Source: Sphagnum compactum (Eukaryota > Bryophyta > Sphagnopsida > Sphagnales). From it: a stretch of 64,000 bases of DNA. Shown piece by piece: positions 48,291 to 60,809 of the stretch. Location: contig OZ234494.1 of assembly GCA_965153455.1 (NCBI GenBank), positions 24,428,001 through 24,492,000 on the forward strand, in the 5' to 3' direction. The notes beneath the pieces were generated by a model that was given only the letters and a program-made list of their open reading frames with translations, had not been told where the DNA came from and made no database searches. The position numbers were made by a program, and so were the translations under genes. The number at the start of each line of letters is the position of its first letter. Position 1 is the first letter of the stretch.

Positions 48291-50399
48291 TTTTAGAAGA
48301 TCCAACTTGACCAAAATGTTTGCATTGACCAAAAGAGTTGTCGACTTTGGTTAGAAGCATAGGGCATGAAAGACACATGTTTTTCATTAATAACTCAAAT
48401 TTTTAAAAAGTGAGCATTTTCCATGAAATGATGAAAAGTTCATGAAATAACCAATATTACTAAATATCATTATTCCATCACCTGAAAGAAAAATGGGCAA
48501 TATATATTAAAGGGCATGATTTCCACGTCTGGATTGACACACCCATGAGTAAAACATGTTAAAAAAAGATCATTATGTAATGTCAACACCAATGAACAGA
48601 TGCAACTTTTTAGAAATGTCCTTTCTCACAAAAACAATGTGGGCTTCCCCAAGGCTTGTTCCAAATTATATTGACCATGATTGTAAACATCATCCATGTA
48701 ACATGTATTTATTTGTCACATGCATGTGGAGGTTAAACTTAATTTAATTCAAATGTGTATGTCTGCACATTAGTTGTCATAACCAATTTGAAGTTACATA
48801 GATGTATGTTACTAATATTTTCACATAAAATTAGACATGGATCAAAGAAACTAACCTTTCTAATCAAAACACCCACTCATTTCTAGATTTTGATGAAAGT
48901 GCTTCTTATTCATTTGTTTCATCATCATGATATTTGAAGGCTACTACCATCTCATTTGCTAATACTTGGGCTAGAGTGATAAGCGAACCAACCATTGCAT
49001 CCACATTAAGAGGGAATATCAATGTACCCATTACTTGGGAGCAATATATCACTCTCAAACCTACATGATTGGAATTGTTTCATTTTCAGTTATCTACTTC
49101 ACTCATGGGAAATATCATTTGAGTGGGCAATGTGTTTCATCACAAGGTAAAAATTGACATGATGTCCAAAGAGGGAAATATAAGGCAAGGAAATGATAAC
49201 ACTCTATAATTGTCCAAAGGTTATATTAGATACAAGGTATATGAAATTCATACTCACATCGAAAACTAAAATTGAACAAACTTTATACACGTCATCAACA
49301 AGATATATTTACTGAGAGGTTTTATACACAATTGATTAACAAACATTATCCAATGGTTAATACTATCGTGGCATGTTGATGTGACAAATTGTTCCTAGGG
49401 CAAACTATGTTGTGCTTATTGTAATGTTTTCTCCCCCAAAATCTTGATACTGGATAGAGAAAGCAAGAAGAGTAGAAACAATGGCGTGGAAGCGGAGGAA
49501 TCTTGTTCAAGAACTAGTCCAACAATAAGAGGAGGTGGATAAGCTAAATTTTTTTTTAATTTCACAGGTCATTTCTTCCCTTCTTTATGTCTTTCCTTCG
49601 TTGTTATCTTTTCCCTAAGCTTCATTTTCTAGGGGTTTAGAAAGCTCCAAGCGATTATCAGTGCCAACACTTGTTCTTGAGGATTGTTGTATGTAAGTGA
49701 AGGAGCTTCTCGAAACCCTCATATTTTTTCCATATTTTTTCATCATGCTCATTTTCTTTGTATCTTTGCTTACTTAGGAACAACTTTTGGCAACGATAAT
49801 TTTTCAAAGAGTTTTTTTTTTGAATTTTTTTTTTCCTCTTAATCTTGAGCTCAATATTTATATGGTTGCTCAAAGGTTAGGACCAACTTTTGACTATGAT
49901 GTTTGTTACAAGTTGTGTTATATTTGGTTGATTGAGAGCACTTATCAACAACAACAAATGCCCTAGGAGTTTTTTATATTTTTGTCTCGCATTTTGTTCT
50001 CATTTGTTTCAAAATGTAGATATTGTGGACCAACTATTGGCAATGATTATTTTCCCAAGTTGGGAAAGTAACTTTCACTTGAGCTTTGTTTGCTTGGGAA
50101 CAACTTTTAGTAACAACATACACCCCACTTGCGTTATTCTACTTTACTTATTTTTGTAATACAAATGCACATGAACTATATTTGCCATTCTTGTCCATTT
50201 TTTCAATCTACCAATTTTAGGTTTCTCCGACTATTTAATATTATCATATTAATTATTCTGAATATTTTTTAAAAATATAATTTACATTTTCTAAAAACAA
50301 TTCCAAATAATAATTTTTTAAAAGTTCTACTTGCCAAAAAAAATATTTAAAAATATTTAAAAATATATATATTTGACAAATAAAATTTGAAAACTTGTA
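48291..50399. other. intergenic DNA, possible interior of a CACTA element
   Basis: AT-rich with no recognisable transposase or host gene. A short more GC-rich patch near 49,480-49,540 has an ATG followed by only 15 codons. Confidence 0.4.
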
Positions 50400-51480
50400 A
50401 TACATATTTTAAACCATGTTTAGTTTAACATAATTTAATTTAGCCATAATTAGTTTAACTTAACTTAATTTAGCCATGGTTAGTTTTAGTCCAATTTAAT
50501 TTAACTTGATTTATTTTAACCATAATTAGTTTAACTTAACTTAATTTAGCCATGATTAATTTGGCCTAATTTAATTTAGCCATGATTAATGTAGCCTAAC
50601 TTAATTTAGCTTAATTTAATTTAGGCATAATTAATTTAACCTATTTTAATTTAGCCATGGTTAGTTTTAGCATAATTTATTTTAGTTTCATTTATTTTAG
50701 TTTAATTTATTTTAGCCATAATTAGTTTAGCCAAACTTAATTTAGCCATGATTAATTTGGCCTAACTTAATTTAGCCATGATTAGTGTAACCTAATTTAA
50801 TTTAGCTTAATTTAATTTAGCCATAATTAATGTAGCCTAACTTAATTTAACCATGGTTAGTTTGAATTTAATTTAATTTAGCCATAATTAGTTTCGCCTA
50901 ACTTTATTTAGCCATAGTTAGTTTTAATTTAATTTAATTTAACTTAATTTGGTTTAGCCATAACTAGTTTAGCCTAACTTAATCTAGTCATAATTAGTTT
51001 AATTTAATTTATTTTAGTTTAATTTAGTGTAACCATAATTAGTTTAGCCTAATTTAATTTAGCTTAATTTAGTTTAGTCATTATTATTTTAACTTTACTT
51101 AATTTAACTATGGTTAGTCTAACATAATTTAATTTAGCTTAATTTAGTTTGGCCATAATTAGTTTAACCTAACTTAATCTAGCCATGGTTAGTTTAGCCT
51201 AATTTTATTTAATAGAATTTTGTTTAGCCATAATTAGTTTAACCTAACTTAATTTAACTATGGTTAGTTTAGCTTAACGTAATTTAGCTTAATTAAGTTT
51301 AGTCATAATTAACCTAGCTTAATTTAGCCTATGTTAGTTTAGGCATGGTCAATTTAATGTCTTAATTAGTTTAGCCATGGTCCATTTAACCATGGTCAGT
51401 TTAGCCATGGTTAATGTAACTTTTTAGTTAGATTAGCAATGGATAATATTTTTTTTAATTAATTCAGCCATGGTTAATTT
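50400..51480. repeat. degenerate tandem array, TTAGCCATGGTTAGTTTA
   Basis: Dozens of TTTAGCCATGGTTAGTTTAG and TTTAGCCTAACTTAATTTAG-like phrases in variable order over 1.1 kb. It ends about 200 bp before the CACTA-type terminus at 51,680. Confidence 0.85.
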
Positions 51481-51639
51481 AGGCTAACCTTAATTAGCAT
51501 GGGTTTAACCTATGTAAATATATTAAATATACTAATTTAAAAATGTATTAGTTTAGGCCATTATTTTTATTACACATGTCCATGTTAGTTGCACACACAA
51601 CCATATGGCCCAAAAATTACACAATACCAAATTTGTAGT

Positions 51640-51680
51640 TGCATAGTGATTGGTTGCAAATGACATGATTTCTAATAGTG
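51640..51680. mobile_element. CACTA-type terminus interrupting the Ty3/gypsy RT
   Basis: The sequence ends in ATGATTTCTAATAGTG at 51,680, the reverse complement of a CACTA-type end. The very next bases on the right belong to the reverse transcriptase of the Ty3/gypsy pseudogene (after GAFTWV), so the insertion broke that gene. The rest of the RT is not found on the left within the window. Confidence 0.5.
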
Positions 51681-53989
51681 ATTACTACCCAAGTAAAAGC
51701 TCCCCAATTTGTTATAAAGGCTACTTTATATCTATCCTCTTGTGCTATGGATATCTAGTGATATCCAGAGTATCCATCTAAAAAGGAATAAACATCATGC
51801 CCTATAACTTTTAAAACTTCGTTTGTGAAAGGTAAAAGGTATGGATTTTTCTTCATAGTGACATTTAATTTTTTGAAGTCTATACATATTATGAGTTTTC
51901 CATTCTTCTTGGGTACTACCACGATTAGTGATAACGAAGTGGTTTCTTCTACAAGCTTTATAAATCCTATTACAATTTGTTATATCATGCTTAATGACTA
52001 CAACATAGTTTGGATTCATTATGTACTTGGCCTGATGTGTTGGTGGAATCAATGTATCTAATTCAATACGATGTTGTGCCAATTCTAAAAGTATACCTTT
52101 CAGGTCTTTAAAATCCATGCAAACACGTCCTTGTACTCTAACAACTTCTTCAAAAAATTCATACTCTCTTTAGTTAATTGAACATTCACCTTAATTGTCT
52201 AAGGATTTTCTGTTGTTTCCAAATTGATCTACCATAGTTATTGTTATTTAGTTAACATCTAGCCCACAATCTATAGTTCTTGTACTCAAACCTTCATTGG
52301 TGTTTCAACAATGTGCACTTGACCCAACGTGTGGTGATAATAGGTCTTAGGATACACCTTGTCTTCTAGGCTGACCTCAAGTTTATTATCAATAGCAGTT
52401 TCTGCACTACCTTTAAAATTATAAGAGGGCTATGCTCTAGAATCTATAGATTTTAAGTTCTTTCAAATTGTACTGTATTAATTACAATTGTTTCTAGAGT
52501 TTCTAATGGTAAACTAATGGTACCAATAGAAAATAATTCAAGTTCACTATCAAACATCATATTTTCTTCCTCATCTATGATGCCATTCTGATAATCAAAG
52601 CATAGAAAAACCTTTGGTCTTTTTAGGTTAATGCCCAATTGTTTAGTCACGACTATAGTTTAGATTGTACCATTTCTTTATATGGTGATCATGTTATTCC
52701 CCCAATCATGTGCTACTTTAGCATCTTTAAGCCAAGGTCTACTAAACAATCATGGAATAATTAGAGTCTACAACAATGTTTTGTAATATTATAAATGTAG
52801 CTATGTATGGTATACCATGGACATAAATCCTTAAATCTTTGATCAATCCCATTATTTTGGTTATGGTTTGATTTACCATATGTAAATTATAAGGAGCAAG
52901 TTTTGGCTTAGGTAATCCTAACCTAGTTCTAAATTATTTTGTGATAATATTTACCCCGAATCCCCCATCCAAGAGTACATCATCAATTGTGTTTTTGCCT
53001 ATATGTACTTGGATTATAGCCATGTGATTGTCTATAACAACTGTTGATGTGTTAATGTCAAGTATTACAGACATGGGGGTTGAATTTTTTTTAAGTGTAC
53101 CAAAATCTTGTCATAATGCCACCCTTTTTTGTCTTTTTTACCTAGTCCTTTTTTACCATATAAAGACACATTTATAGATGATTATGATGGAATCTAGAAT
53201 TATAATGGTCTAAAATATATTCCTTCTAAATTTTTTGACAACTTTTGATTCATTATTTTTTATGGGGATCAAAATATAGGGTGAAAAAGGACTGCAGTAA
53301 GGACTAGGCCCTTTTCATCTTGTGTGGTACACATTAAAAGATTTTCACCCATGGTTATTTTTTCATTCACTAACCTGGTATTAATCTATGGTTTATTAAC
53401 CTTTAATTTCTACCACAAGTATTTCTTCATATTTAGTATTCTCTTAATCAACTGTCTAAGATTTAGGGTATAACTAGTTTCCAACATTGGCTTACTTATA
53501 TCCCAAAAAATTTCTTCCACAGAAATGATTTTACTTGGAAAGCTAGAAGGAACTTCCTAAAATTTTGTTGGGTTTGCAGGTTCAATGAGCTTAGCATGTC
53601 GGCCCAACTAGTGGTCCATTCTTTTGTTGAAAGATTTTATAAATTTGGTGGCAAATTAGTTGCTTGCATCTATTGTATGGTTTCCACCATAGACCTTTTA
53701 AACTTATTTTTAGCCTCCTAATTTGCTACATGTTTGTCCTTCTTTGGCTTTCGATATTTGAACACTTGTTCTTCATTGGTCTTACTCCGAGTGGTAACAT
53801 TGACATCCACCATATTAACTGTGGTAGTAATAGCTTTGATTTCAAATATTGTTTGGATTCTGAAGTTTGACCTCCTTTATCCTTGAACATGTTTTGCATT
53901 TCCCCAAATCTTAGGCAATTTGTTAGTTTGTGCCCACTATTCCACAAATGTGACAAGGGTAGTTTAGTGGTCTTGGAGGTTTACTAGCT

Positions 53990-54675
53990 GAATGCACACT
54001 AAGGTGGATTGTTACACACAAAAATGGCACATGTGAAGTCCACAATTTTTCTTTTTCAAAAATTTTTGATCAAATCTTTGGTGTTTTGGGAATGTAAAAT
54101 TGTCTATTTGAAAGTAAGTGGCAAATGGAATGTACCTGAACCTTAAACCTACAAGTTTTTAAATTGCAACATATATGTCGATTATATCAAATAAAGGAAA
54201 AGTTAGAAACAAAAACATGGGTTTTTCTAATTTTTATAATTAGTGGATGTTATGTAGGATAGCAATGTCATTTTTACAAAAAAATAATTTTGAATTTTTC
54301 TATTTTAGTAAACCATGGACTTTATAGATTATATAAACAATCTTATAAAAAATTGATAAATTAAAATATTAAACTTGCTTACATAAGCCCTTATTTTGGC
54401 ATTATAATTAATCGTTTCACAATCATATTAGGGGAAAAAATCAACATTTCACACATGTTTATTATGTAATAAAAGTCCATAATTTTATTTATGGACTATG
54501 ACAAAAGATGTTACATTGTTTAAAAATCCACCTTGTATTGAAATGATACCATTTTATTTTCAAAATTTTAAATTTGATTTTACAAGTGTTATAAATTAAT
54601 TAGATGAGTCCTTTCTATAATTTTCAATCATATCCCAACACAAATTATATTAAATGAACCCCCCCCCCCCAATTG
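53990..54675. other. ~0.7-kb stretch inserted between two gag segments
   Basis: Gag sequence is recognisable up to about 54,680 from the right and again from about 53,985, but not between. The stretch is AT-rich and ends in a C-run (54,660-54,669). No clear terminal repeats or target duplication were seen, so it may be an unidentified insertion or simply a diverged spacer. Confidence 0.35.
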
Positions 54676-55176
54676 CTCCTCATGTGACACCAAAAAATGG
54701 GATTGTTTAATGTGCAATTGTTTTACTAGCCTAAGTGGTAGCTTTAGTAGCAGCTACAGTAGGTTCCTCCTTTTAGCTTTTACAAATCTCCACATTGTGG
54801 TTTGTGCGATGATAATTAATACAATACATATTCAACTTTGTAACTATCTAGTTCCCCATATTTACATTCCTTGTCCTTATGGTTTGTGGTATAGAAAGTG
54901 TATTTTGTGCTTTAGGCATAGAAATACCTTATTCACATATCAGCATAGAGTCCTTGTGTTGTTATAAAGTCTCATGCTTCAATCTTATAATAGCAATGAA
55001 TAAGTAAAATTATAGTTTGAATCAAAATACTATGGTCAGGAAACTATCCATAGTACACTAGTAGAAATAAGTCAAAATGTAACCATTTTGTTTGCAACTA
55101 AATGCGACTTATAGTTGTTTGTGACTAAGTTTGGGAATATTTACAACTATAAGATCAAATTTCAACTATTTTGGTC

Positions 55177-55293
55177 ATTCTTACAATTATGATGCAACTA
55201 TTGGAAACTTCATCCTATTGGTTGGATGACTATTGACATTCTTACAACTATGATGCAACTATTGGAAACTTCATCCTATTGGTTGGATGACTT
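55177..55293. repeat. two tandem copies of a 61-bp unit
   Basis: ATTCTTACAA-TATGATGCAAC begins at 55,177 and again at 55,238; both copies run through TTGGTTGGATGACT. It lies in the left subterminal region of the CACTA element. Confidence 0.85.
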
Positions 55294-55539
55294 TTAGGTT
55301 TATTTTCATCCATGAATATATTGATATGTCCCATTAGCTGTAATAGTCATCAAATTAATCACATTTTAAAGGTATTTTACGATGACATAGGGGTGTATTT
55401 TTATGTATGTATTAAAATTATATTTACGATATATTATATATATTGTAAATATATATTTGTGTGTATATTAACTATGTATATGTATGTATATTGTTCATAT
55501 AATGAATCTAAAAATTAATATTTCAGTTATGAAATTTAT

Positions 55540-56160
55540 ATATATTTGAAGTTAAAAATTGATATTTAATTTAAAAATTATTTATGTGAATTTGAATTTT
55601 TTATTTGCATTCTGATTTTAAAAAAAATTATAAATCATTATTTGAGTCTAAAAATTGTTATTGCAATTTTAAAACATTTTATTTGAATTTAAAAATCAAT
55701 ATTTTGAACTTTGAACATTGTTATTCAAATCTGAAAATTGATATTAAATACTAAAAATTCTTATTTCAATTTTGAAAATTATATTTGAACCTGAAAATTG
55801 TTATTCCAATTCTGAAACATTTTATTTGAATTTAAAAATCAATATTTGAATTTGAAGTTTTAAATATGAATTCTTAAAATTGTTAGTTTTATTCAAAAAA
55901 ATATGTTTGAATATAAATTTATAATTCAAATTATGAAAATTATATTTAAACATTAAAATTGATGTTTTAATTCTGAAAATTGCTACTGGAATTCAATATA
56001 TATATATATAATTAAAAAACATTTGAATCTAGTTTTAAAAAAAATAAAAATTGTTATTGGAATTTTTTGTTTAATTATTTGAATATGAAAAAAAACTTTT
56101 TCAATTTGAAAATAATATTTCAATTCAAAAAATTATTGATTGAGTTTTAAGGTTTTTTTT
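55540..56160. repeat. degenerate AT-rich array, AAAATTGATATTTGAATTT
   Basis: Loosely periodic AAAATTGTTATTTGAATTT-like phrases over about 600 bp inside the CACTA element. More diverged than the 25-bp array at 44.8-45.6 kb. Confidence 0.6.
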
Positions 56161-57254
56161 TACTAGTGTTATCCATAATGAGTCACTTTTATAAATAATT
56201 AAAAATTATTATATTTATTAATTATAAGTTACATTAAATAATTATTTTTAAAACATAGATTATACATTATATATTTTATATTCTATAGTAAAAGAAATGA
56301 ATTACTATAATTATTGTTACATTATTTTAAAATCATTATAATTATTTCATATAAGAAATTAATTATAGTATATGCATAGTTATTTTTTAATTGAACATAA
56401 TTATTCACAATCTGTAATTTATAACTTTAAATCTGAATTAAAATCTTGAAAATTTTATAATGTAGTTAAAATAATTATTGAAATGATTTTAATATCAGGA
56501 ATTATTATAAAGTAATTTAATTTTTAATTTTTGAAAATTATGTAATTATTTATCTATGATTAAACTTTTTACAATAATAAATGTAAATATATAGTAATTA
56601 ATTTAACTATTATAGTATTACTTTTTTTTTAAAATCGTACAGGAATGTTTTTTAATAACAATTGTTTGTTCATTATTTATAATTTGAAAAAATAAAATAA
56701 AAATAATTTTTAATATTAAAATAATCGAACTATTTTTACATTAATTATATTATCTATAATTCAATTAGAGATTAAAAAATAATAAAATATTTCAGTTATT
56801 TATTTATCTTTGAGTTATGTATGAACAACTTGTGAAAAACTAGATAATTAGTTAGTTAAATATTAAGAAGTTACTATTTATTTAAGTAGTTGATAATGAA
56901 TACTTAATATTTGTATTGTATAGTTTATATTTTAAATATATGTTAAATTTAATCATTATTAATTAAATGGTTATCTAATTATCTAGTGAACCATGTGTTT
57001 GAATTGTTGATAAATCTAAAAACTAAGAACAAAAGGCATGAGGAAAGTTTTGGAGTTGTAAATTAGTTTGTGAAGAAGTTGTAACTTCAAAACTTATCCC
57101 ATATTGTTTATTTTCCATTCCTATTTTGAACATTATATAAACAAGGGGTGTGGTCATCAAATTTCACATTAAAAATTTGTGCACATGGGATGAATTAATC
57201 AAAAGGCTTAACCCAAAACAAAAAGAAAAGTTATGCACAATTTTAAATTATCAA

Positions 57255-57425
57255 CCTCCCCAACCTTCTTATCTACCTAGTTAGATAGGTACATAGTATG
57301 ACCTACCCACCTAGGTCAACCTATGTACCTACCTACCTTTTTATTTAAGTAGGTAGGTAGGTAGGTATGTAGCCTAGGTTTGTAAGCACCTATTTATGTA
57401 CCTACCTAAGCACCTACCAACCTAA
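57255..57425. repeat. CCTA / TAGG inverted clusters
   Basis: ACCTACCTACC-type runs and TAGGTAGGTAGG-type runs alternate within 170 bp, so a strong hairpin is possible. Similar clusters occur at 38,890-38,985, 44,505-44,575, 3,740-3,805 and 9,018-9,045. Confidence 0.65.
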
Positions 57426-58120
57426 TATTAATATTTTGTATCAAATTCATCTTAGGGTGCCATGTGGCATATTTACATTGGGCCACGTGTTATAATATAG
57501 GATCATCCAAACATTTGAATTGAACGTCCTAGATTATGTCAAAATAATAATTATTATTATATTTTAAATAATTCAATATTAGAACACGTGGCAACACATC
57601 ATTTGCTTCAATTGTGACCAAAATAGTTGCATTGTAGTCACATGTGACAATACGTATATAATGGAGTCAAAGGATGAACTTGTATTTGTTGATTTTTTCT
57701 CATCCAATACCCCTTGTTGTTTGCGACTAATGTCTCATGTGACTTGTGCAGGGCGACTAATGAGATTTTAGTCGCAAATGTCACTTGTGACTAAATTTTA
57801 GTCACAAAGACTAGTAAAAAATACTTGTTTTTCTTCTAGTGGTAGGTGTTTATAAACTATTGGCCAATTTCAATCATATTTCATAATACACCTCTACTTT
57901 TTCCATGGATTTTTGTTTAAGGTTCTTCAGCTATAAATACACCTGTTCATGATTATGCACAATCCAATAATGTCTACAAAAAGCTTGTTCTATATCTACA
58001 AATTTATAGTTGGGATTATTTCACATATAGTTGTTACAACAATCATATGTGTTACTCTCAATGTAAAATTGGACAGATTAATTATTTCCTCATCTATCAT
58101 TTCACCATTAGCTTTGATAG

Positions 58121-58261
58121 CACTACAACAAAAGGTGTCCATGTACGCCAAGTCATTTCACTGGATTTTGAGTTTAATTCATTGGTTGTAGTGAACATGG
58201 ATTAGTGAAGAAGCAGTGAATTCACTGGTCTAGTGAATTGCACCCACATTTTGTAGTAGTG
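58121..58261. mobile_element. 141-bp CACTA-type MITE inserted in gag
   Basis: Starts CACTACAACAAAAGG and ends, in reverse complement, CACTACTACAAAATG (11 of 13 outer bases match). Flanking triplets are TAG and TAA, consistent with a 3-bp duplication after one mutation. Without the insert and one triplet, gag reads in frame from HVRIFKA into IKANGE, the expected family sequence. The interior repeats TTCACTGG and TAGTGAA motifs. It is too small to encode protein. Confidence 0.85.
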
Positions 58262-59771
58262 TAACGGCTTTGAATATTCGTACATGAACATTTGGATCAG
58301 AGTCTTTATTATACTCAAGATAACTCAATGGTCTCTTGAAAGGCTTATAATAGGGTACTACAAGTTGCACAAATGCTACTGTAACATTTTTTGGTGGTTT
58401 TGGAAGATCTCCTCCTAGGTCTAGTGGTATAGATTTAGTAGTAACTAAATTGTGGAAAGGTGTTTTTGGCAATAAATTCACCAACGTTTTCGCATCAGGG
58501 TCTACCACTACAAATTTTCGAGCATTAAAATTAATGTTTAGGTATTGCTTTAAAGCCACTAAAATAATGTCTTTCTAAAGTCTCAATAGGCTTTGTATGA
58601 ACTATATTGTGGAAAAAGCCATTCTCAACTAATATTGTAGGGATTTCATCATTCCTTATAGATACTGGATGTCCAATTGTAGTTGCAGGCACATATATGG
58701 TTGGGTTTGCATCATCACAGGAACTCCTTGCACCTCATCAGTAATTGTCATGAAAAACCACAATACTGGTCCTCCATGAATTAATATGCCATTGCTTTTA
58801 AACTTTATGGTATTTAATAGTGCTTTGTTCCTTAATCTAGGCATAGACTTTATTCTTCTAAAAGTTGCAAGTCTTGCGTTGCTTAGAATAGGATGATTGG
58901 TAGTCATCCTAACTATCTTTGGTGCATAATGACATGGTTTAGTGATTCAGGGTATTCTACCCTCAGAAGGTGTCCTCCGTGTAGCACCCTTTTCAAAAGT
59001 GTTATGTAGATTTCTATAGTTCTATAGTTGTGTTGTTGTTACCATGTTATACAGAGTGGCCAATAGATTATGATCATCTTTTAAATTCTATAGTGTTGAT
59101 CTATGTTTTGACTAAATCTACTCCAAACTTGTTTTTCTAGTAGTAATATGGGTTGACGACTATGTTTGATGTTGGATTCATTGGTCTGCATTACATGAAC
59201 CTTGTTCGCCTGCCATATTTCAGTATTAACCACCATCAATATACTATGGTTAGCTTTATTCTCCATTCTGGTTTGGTACACTCCTTTAGTTACAAAAGCC
59301 TGTTCCTCTAGATCTTTAATCTATTATACAGTTTCAACATATTGTGGTAATATTTGTTCAACTTCATTGTTGTCCAAGTCTTCATCCCACTTTTCATGAT
59401 TGTGACGGTACTTAGGTGAAGTAGATTGCCAAGCAGAGCCTTTGTTTATGGATCTTGTCTCCATACCTTGTACTTCTTGATGCATATGTAATATCTCCTC
59501 GGATTTGTATAAATTACCATATGTGTCTTTGGGTTGATAAACTCATTTCTATTCTTTCCTGTTCCCTTCCTTGATCTACAAAGGTAACCCTGATTGCACT
59601 ATCTCCCCATCCTTTTGCTTCAACTTACGAAGGTTCTGCTTTCGTTGGCAACCTTGTTCAAACATTAGGTTGCCTCATCATTTTGCCAGTGAATGCTTCT
59701 TGAGGTTCCATAATTGTTACAAATGATGTCCTATACCTTGCAAGCCACTCCTTTGTCCTAGGTATTTTTGG

Positions 59772-60744
59772 CATATTATATTATTATTTTTTTGGAGTAT
59801 GAATCTATGTTGCATCATTTGCAAACTGCAATTTTTCCTCTATTACATTTTTTTTCATTTCATTGCATGGCTACCTAATCTAATTGTCTTTGCAAACTTC
59901 AAGTCACTACTCGATTTATGTTTGTTGCCATTCTACCATTTTTCCTTGGAAAAACAATTGCCACATATTTCAATCTTTACAACAATTATTTGCTCATATC
60001 TAATTCCTAACAATTTATCTTTACCAATTATGAGTCTATAGTTAAGATAATAACATATTTTTTTTCACAATAACCTTTCTTTACCTATTGCTAAATAATA
60101 ACATAAAGCAATTCGTACAACCCAAAATTTTGACTCCAAATTCATTACAGGGATGGTTGCCAAATGGTAAATCCTAATATTCTGACATTATTTTAATTAT
60201 TGTTTTTTATCTTGCAACATATTGAATTTTAGTCATAAACTTTGTACTTAAAATCCCTACATAATCAAGAATGGTTTTCAACAACATTTTTCCACAACCA
60301 AAGTATTTGCACAATTATGAATGTATCATAATTTGTCACAATTTTATTTCTCATATTGATATAAAAGAAAAAAACAGATCATGGAAAAATATAGAAAAAT
60401 TAAAAATAAAAGGAAAATAGTTCAGCAACTTTGTGTTCATCATCAAAACTATTTTATCTTTTAAAAGTACTACTATGTTCTTTCTCTACTCTCTGTTCCC
60501 AAAAAGGAACAAAACAACTAGAAAGAACTTCCTCATAGATCTCTAGAGCCTCTTCTAATCCTCAATTCTCCAACCTTAAATTAATTTGAAATCCACCTTA
60601 GCAATCATAATTTCACGTACTCTATTTCTACTGAACTAGCTTTGTCCAGCCTATCCCAGAATAGACATCACAACACCTTTTCCCTATCCTCATACATCCC
60701 TATTTACTTGATTATTATAGTATAATCTTACCTTTAACATAATC
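59772..60744. other. AT-rich DNA upstream of the gag start
   Basis: Where a 5' LTR and primer-binding site would be expected on the minus strand, neither is recognisable. No gene seen. Confidence 0.4.
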
Positions 60745-60809
60745 TATGTCAATTTTAAGGTCCCATAATGATTTAAACTAATGAATTACATCTTAATTTT
60801 GGATTAGTG
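60745..60809. mobile_element. CACTA-like terminus of the same family as 44,184-46,309
   Basis: TTAAGGTCCCATAATGATTT followed by AACTAATGAATTACA and ending GGATTAGTG closely follows the right end of the 44,184-46,309 element (TTAAGGTCCCATAGTGATTT at about 46,256). The last bases in reverse complement are CACTAATCCAAAATT. No matching left end was found, so it is probably a truncated copy. Confidence 0.5.

Larger units (their letters stand above)
55056..57841. mobile_element. CACTA non-autonomous transposon (2,786 bp) inserted in gag
   Basis: Ends are CACTAGTAGAAATAAG at 55,056 and, in reverse complement, CACTAGAAGAAAAACAAG at 57,841; the outer 12 bases match in 11. A perfect 3-bp duplication GTA flanks it (55,053-55,055 and 57,842-57,844). 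Subterminal regions repeat GTGACTAA and AGTCGCAA-like motifs, as CACTA elements do. Removing the element and one GTA rejoins the retrotransposon gag in frame. The interior is very AT-rich, has no ORF above 80 codons and no transposase, so it would need a helper element to move. Confidence 0.88.
51681..59771 (-). pseudogene. Ty3/gypsy retrotransposon gag-protease-RT, decayed and split by insertions
   Basis: Read on the minus strand from ATG at 59,771. The gag N-terminal region covers 59,771-58,265 (PKIPRTKEWLARYR; RPLSYLEYNKDSDPNVHV). It continues at 58,117-57,845 (AIKANGE; KFVDIEQAF) and 55,052-about 54,680 (DSFLTIVF; a zinc knuckle YCINYHRTNHNVEIC). After a roughly 0.7-kb foreign stretch come a second knuckle (PCHICG, frameshift, NSGHKLTNC, about 53,910-53,950), the protease (LLDGGFGVN, about 52,960; RLGLPKPKLAPYNLHM) and the start of the reverse transcriptase (VVVPKKNGKL then CIDFKKLNV, about 51,830-51,920; FLDGYSGYH), which ends at 51,681 before the catalytic YxDD. 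Many stops and frameshifts are present. No LTR or primer-binding site was recognised. The element is inactive. Confidence 0.85.

Noticed and set aside
54660-54669. C-run as a transposon boundary
   Set aside because: A simple homopolymer; no terminal repeats or duplication could be paired with it.
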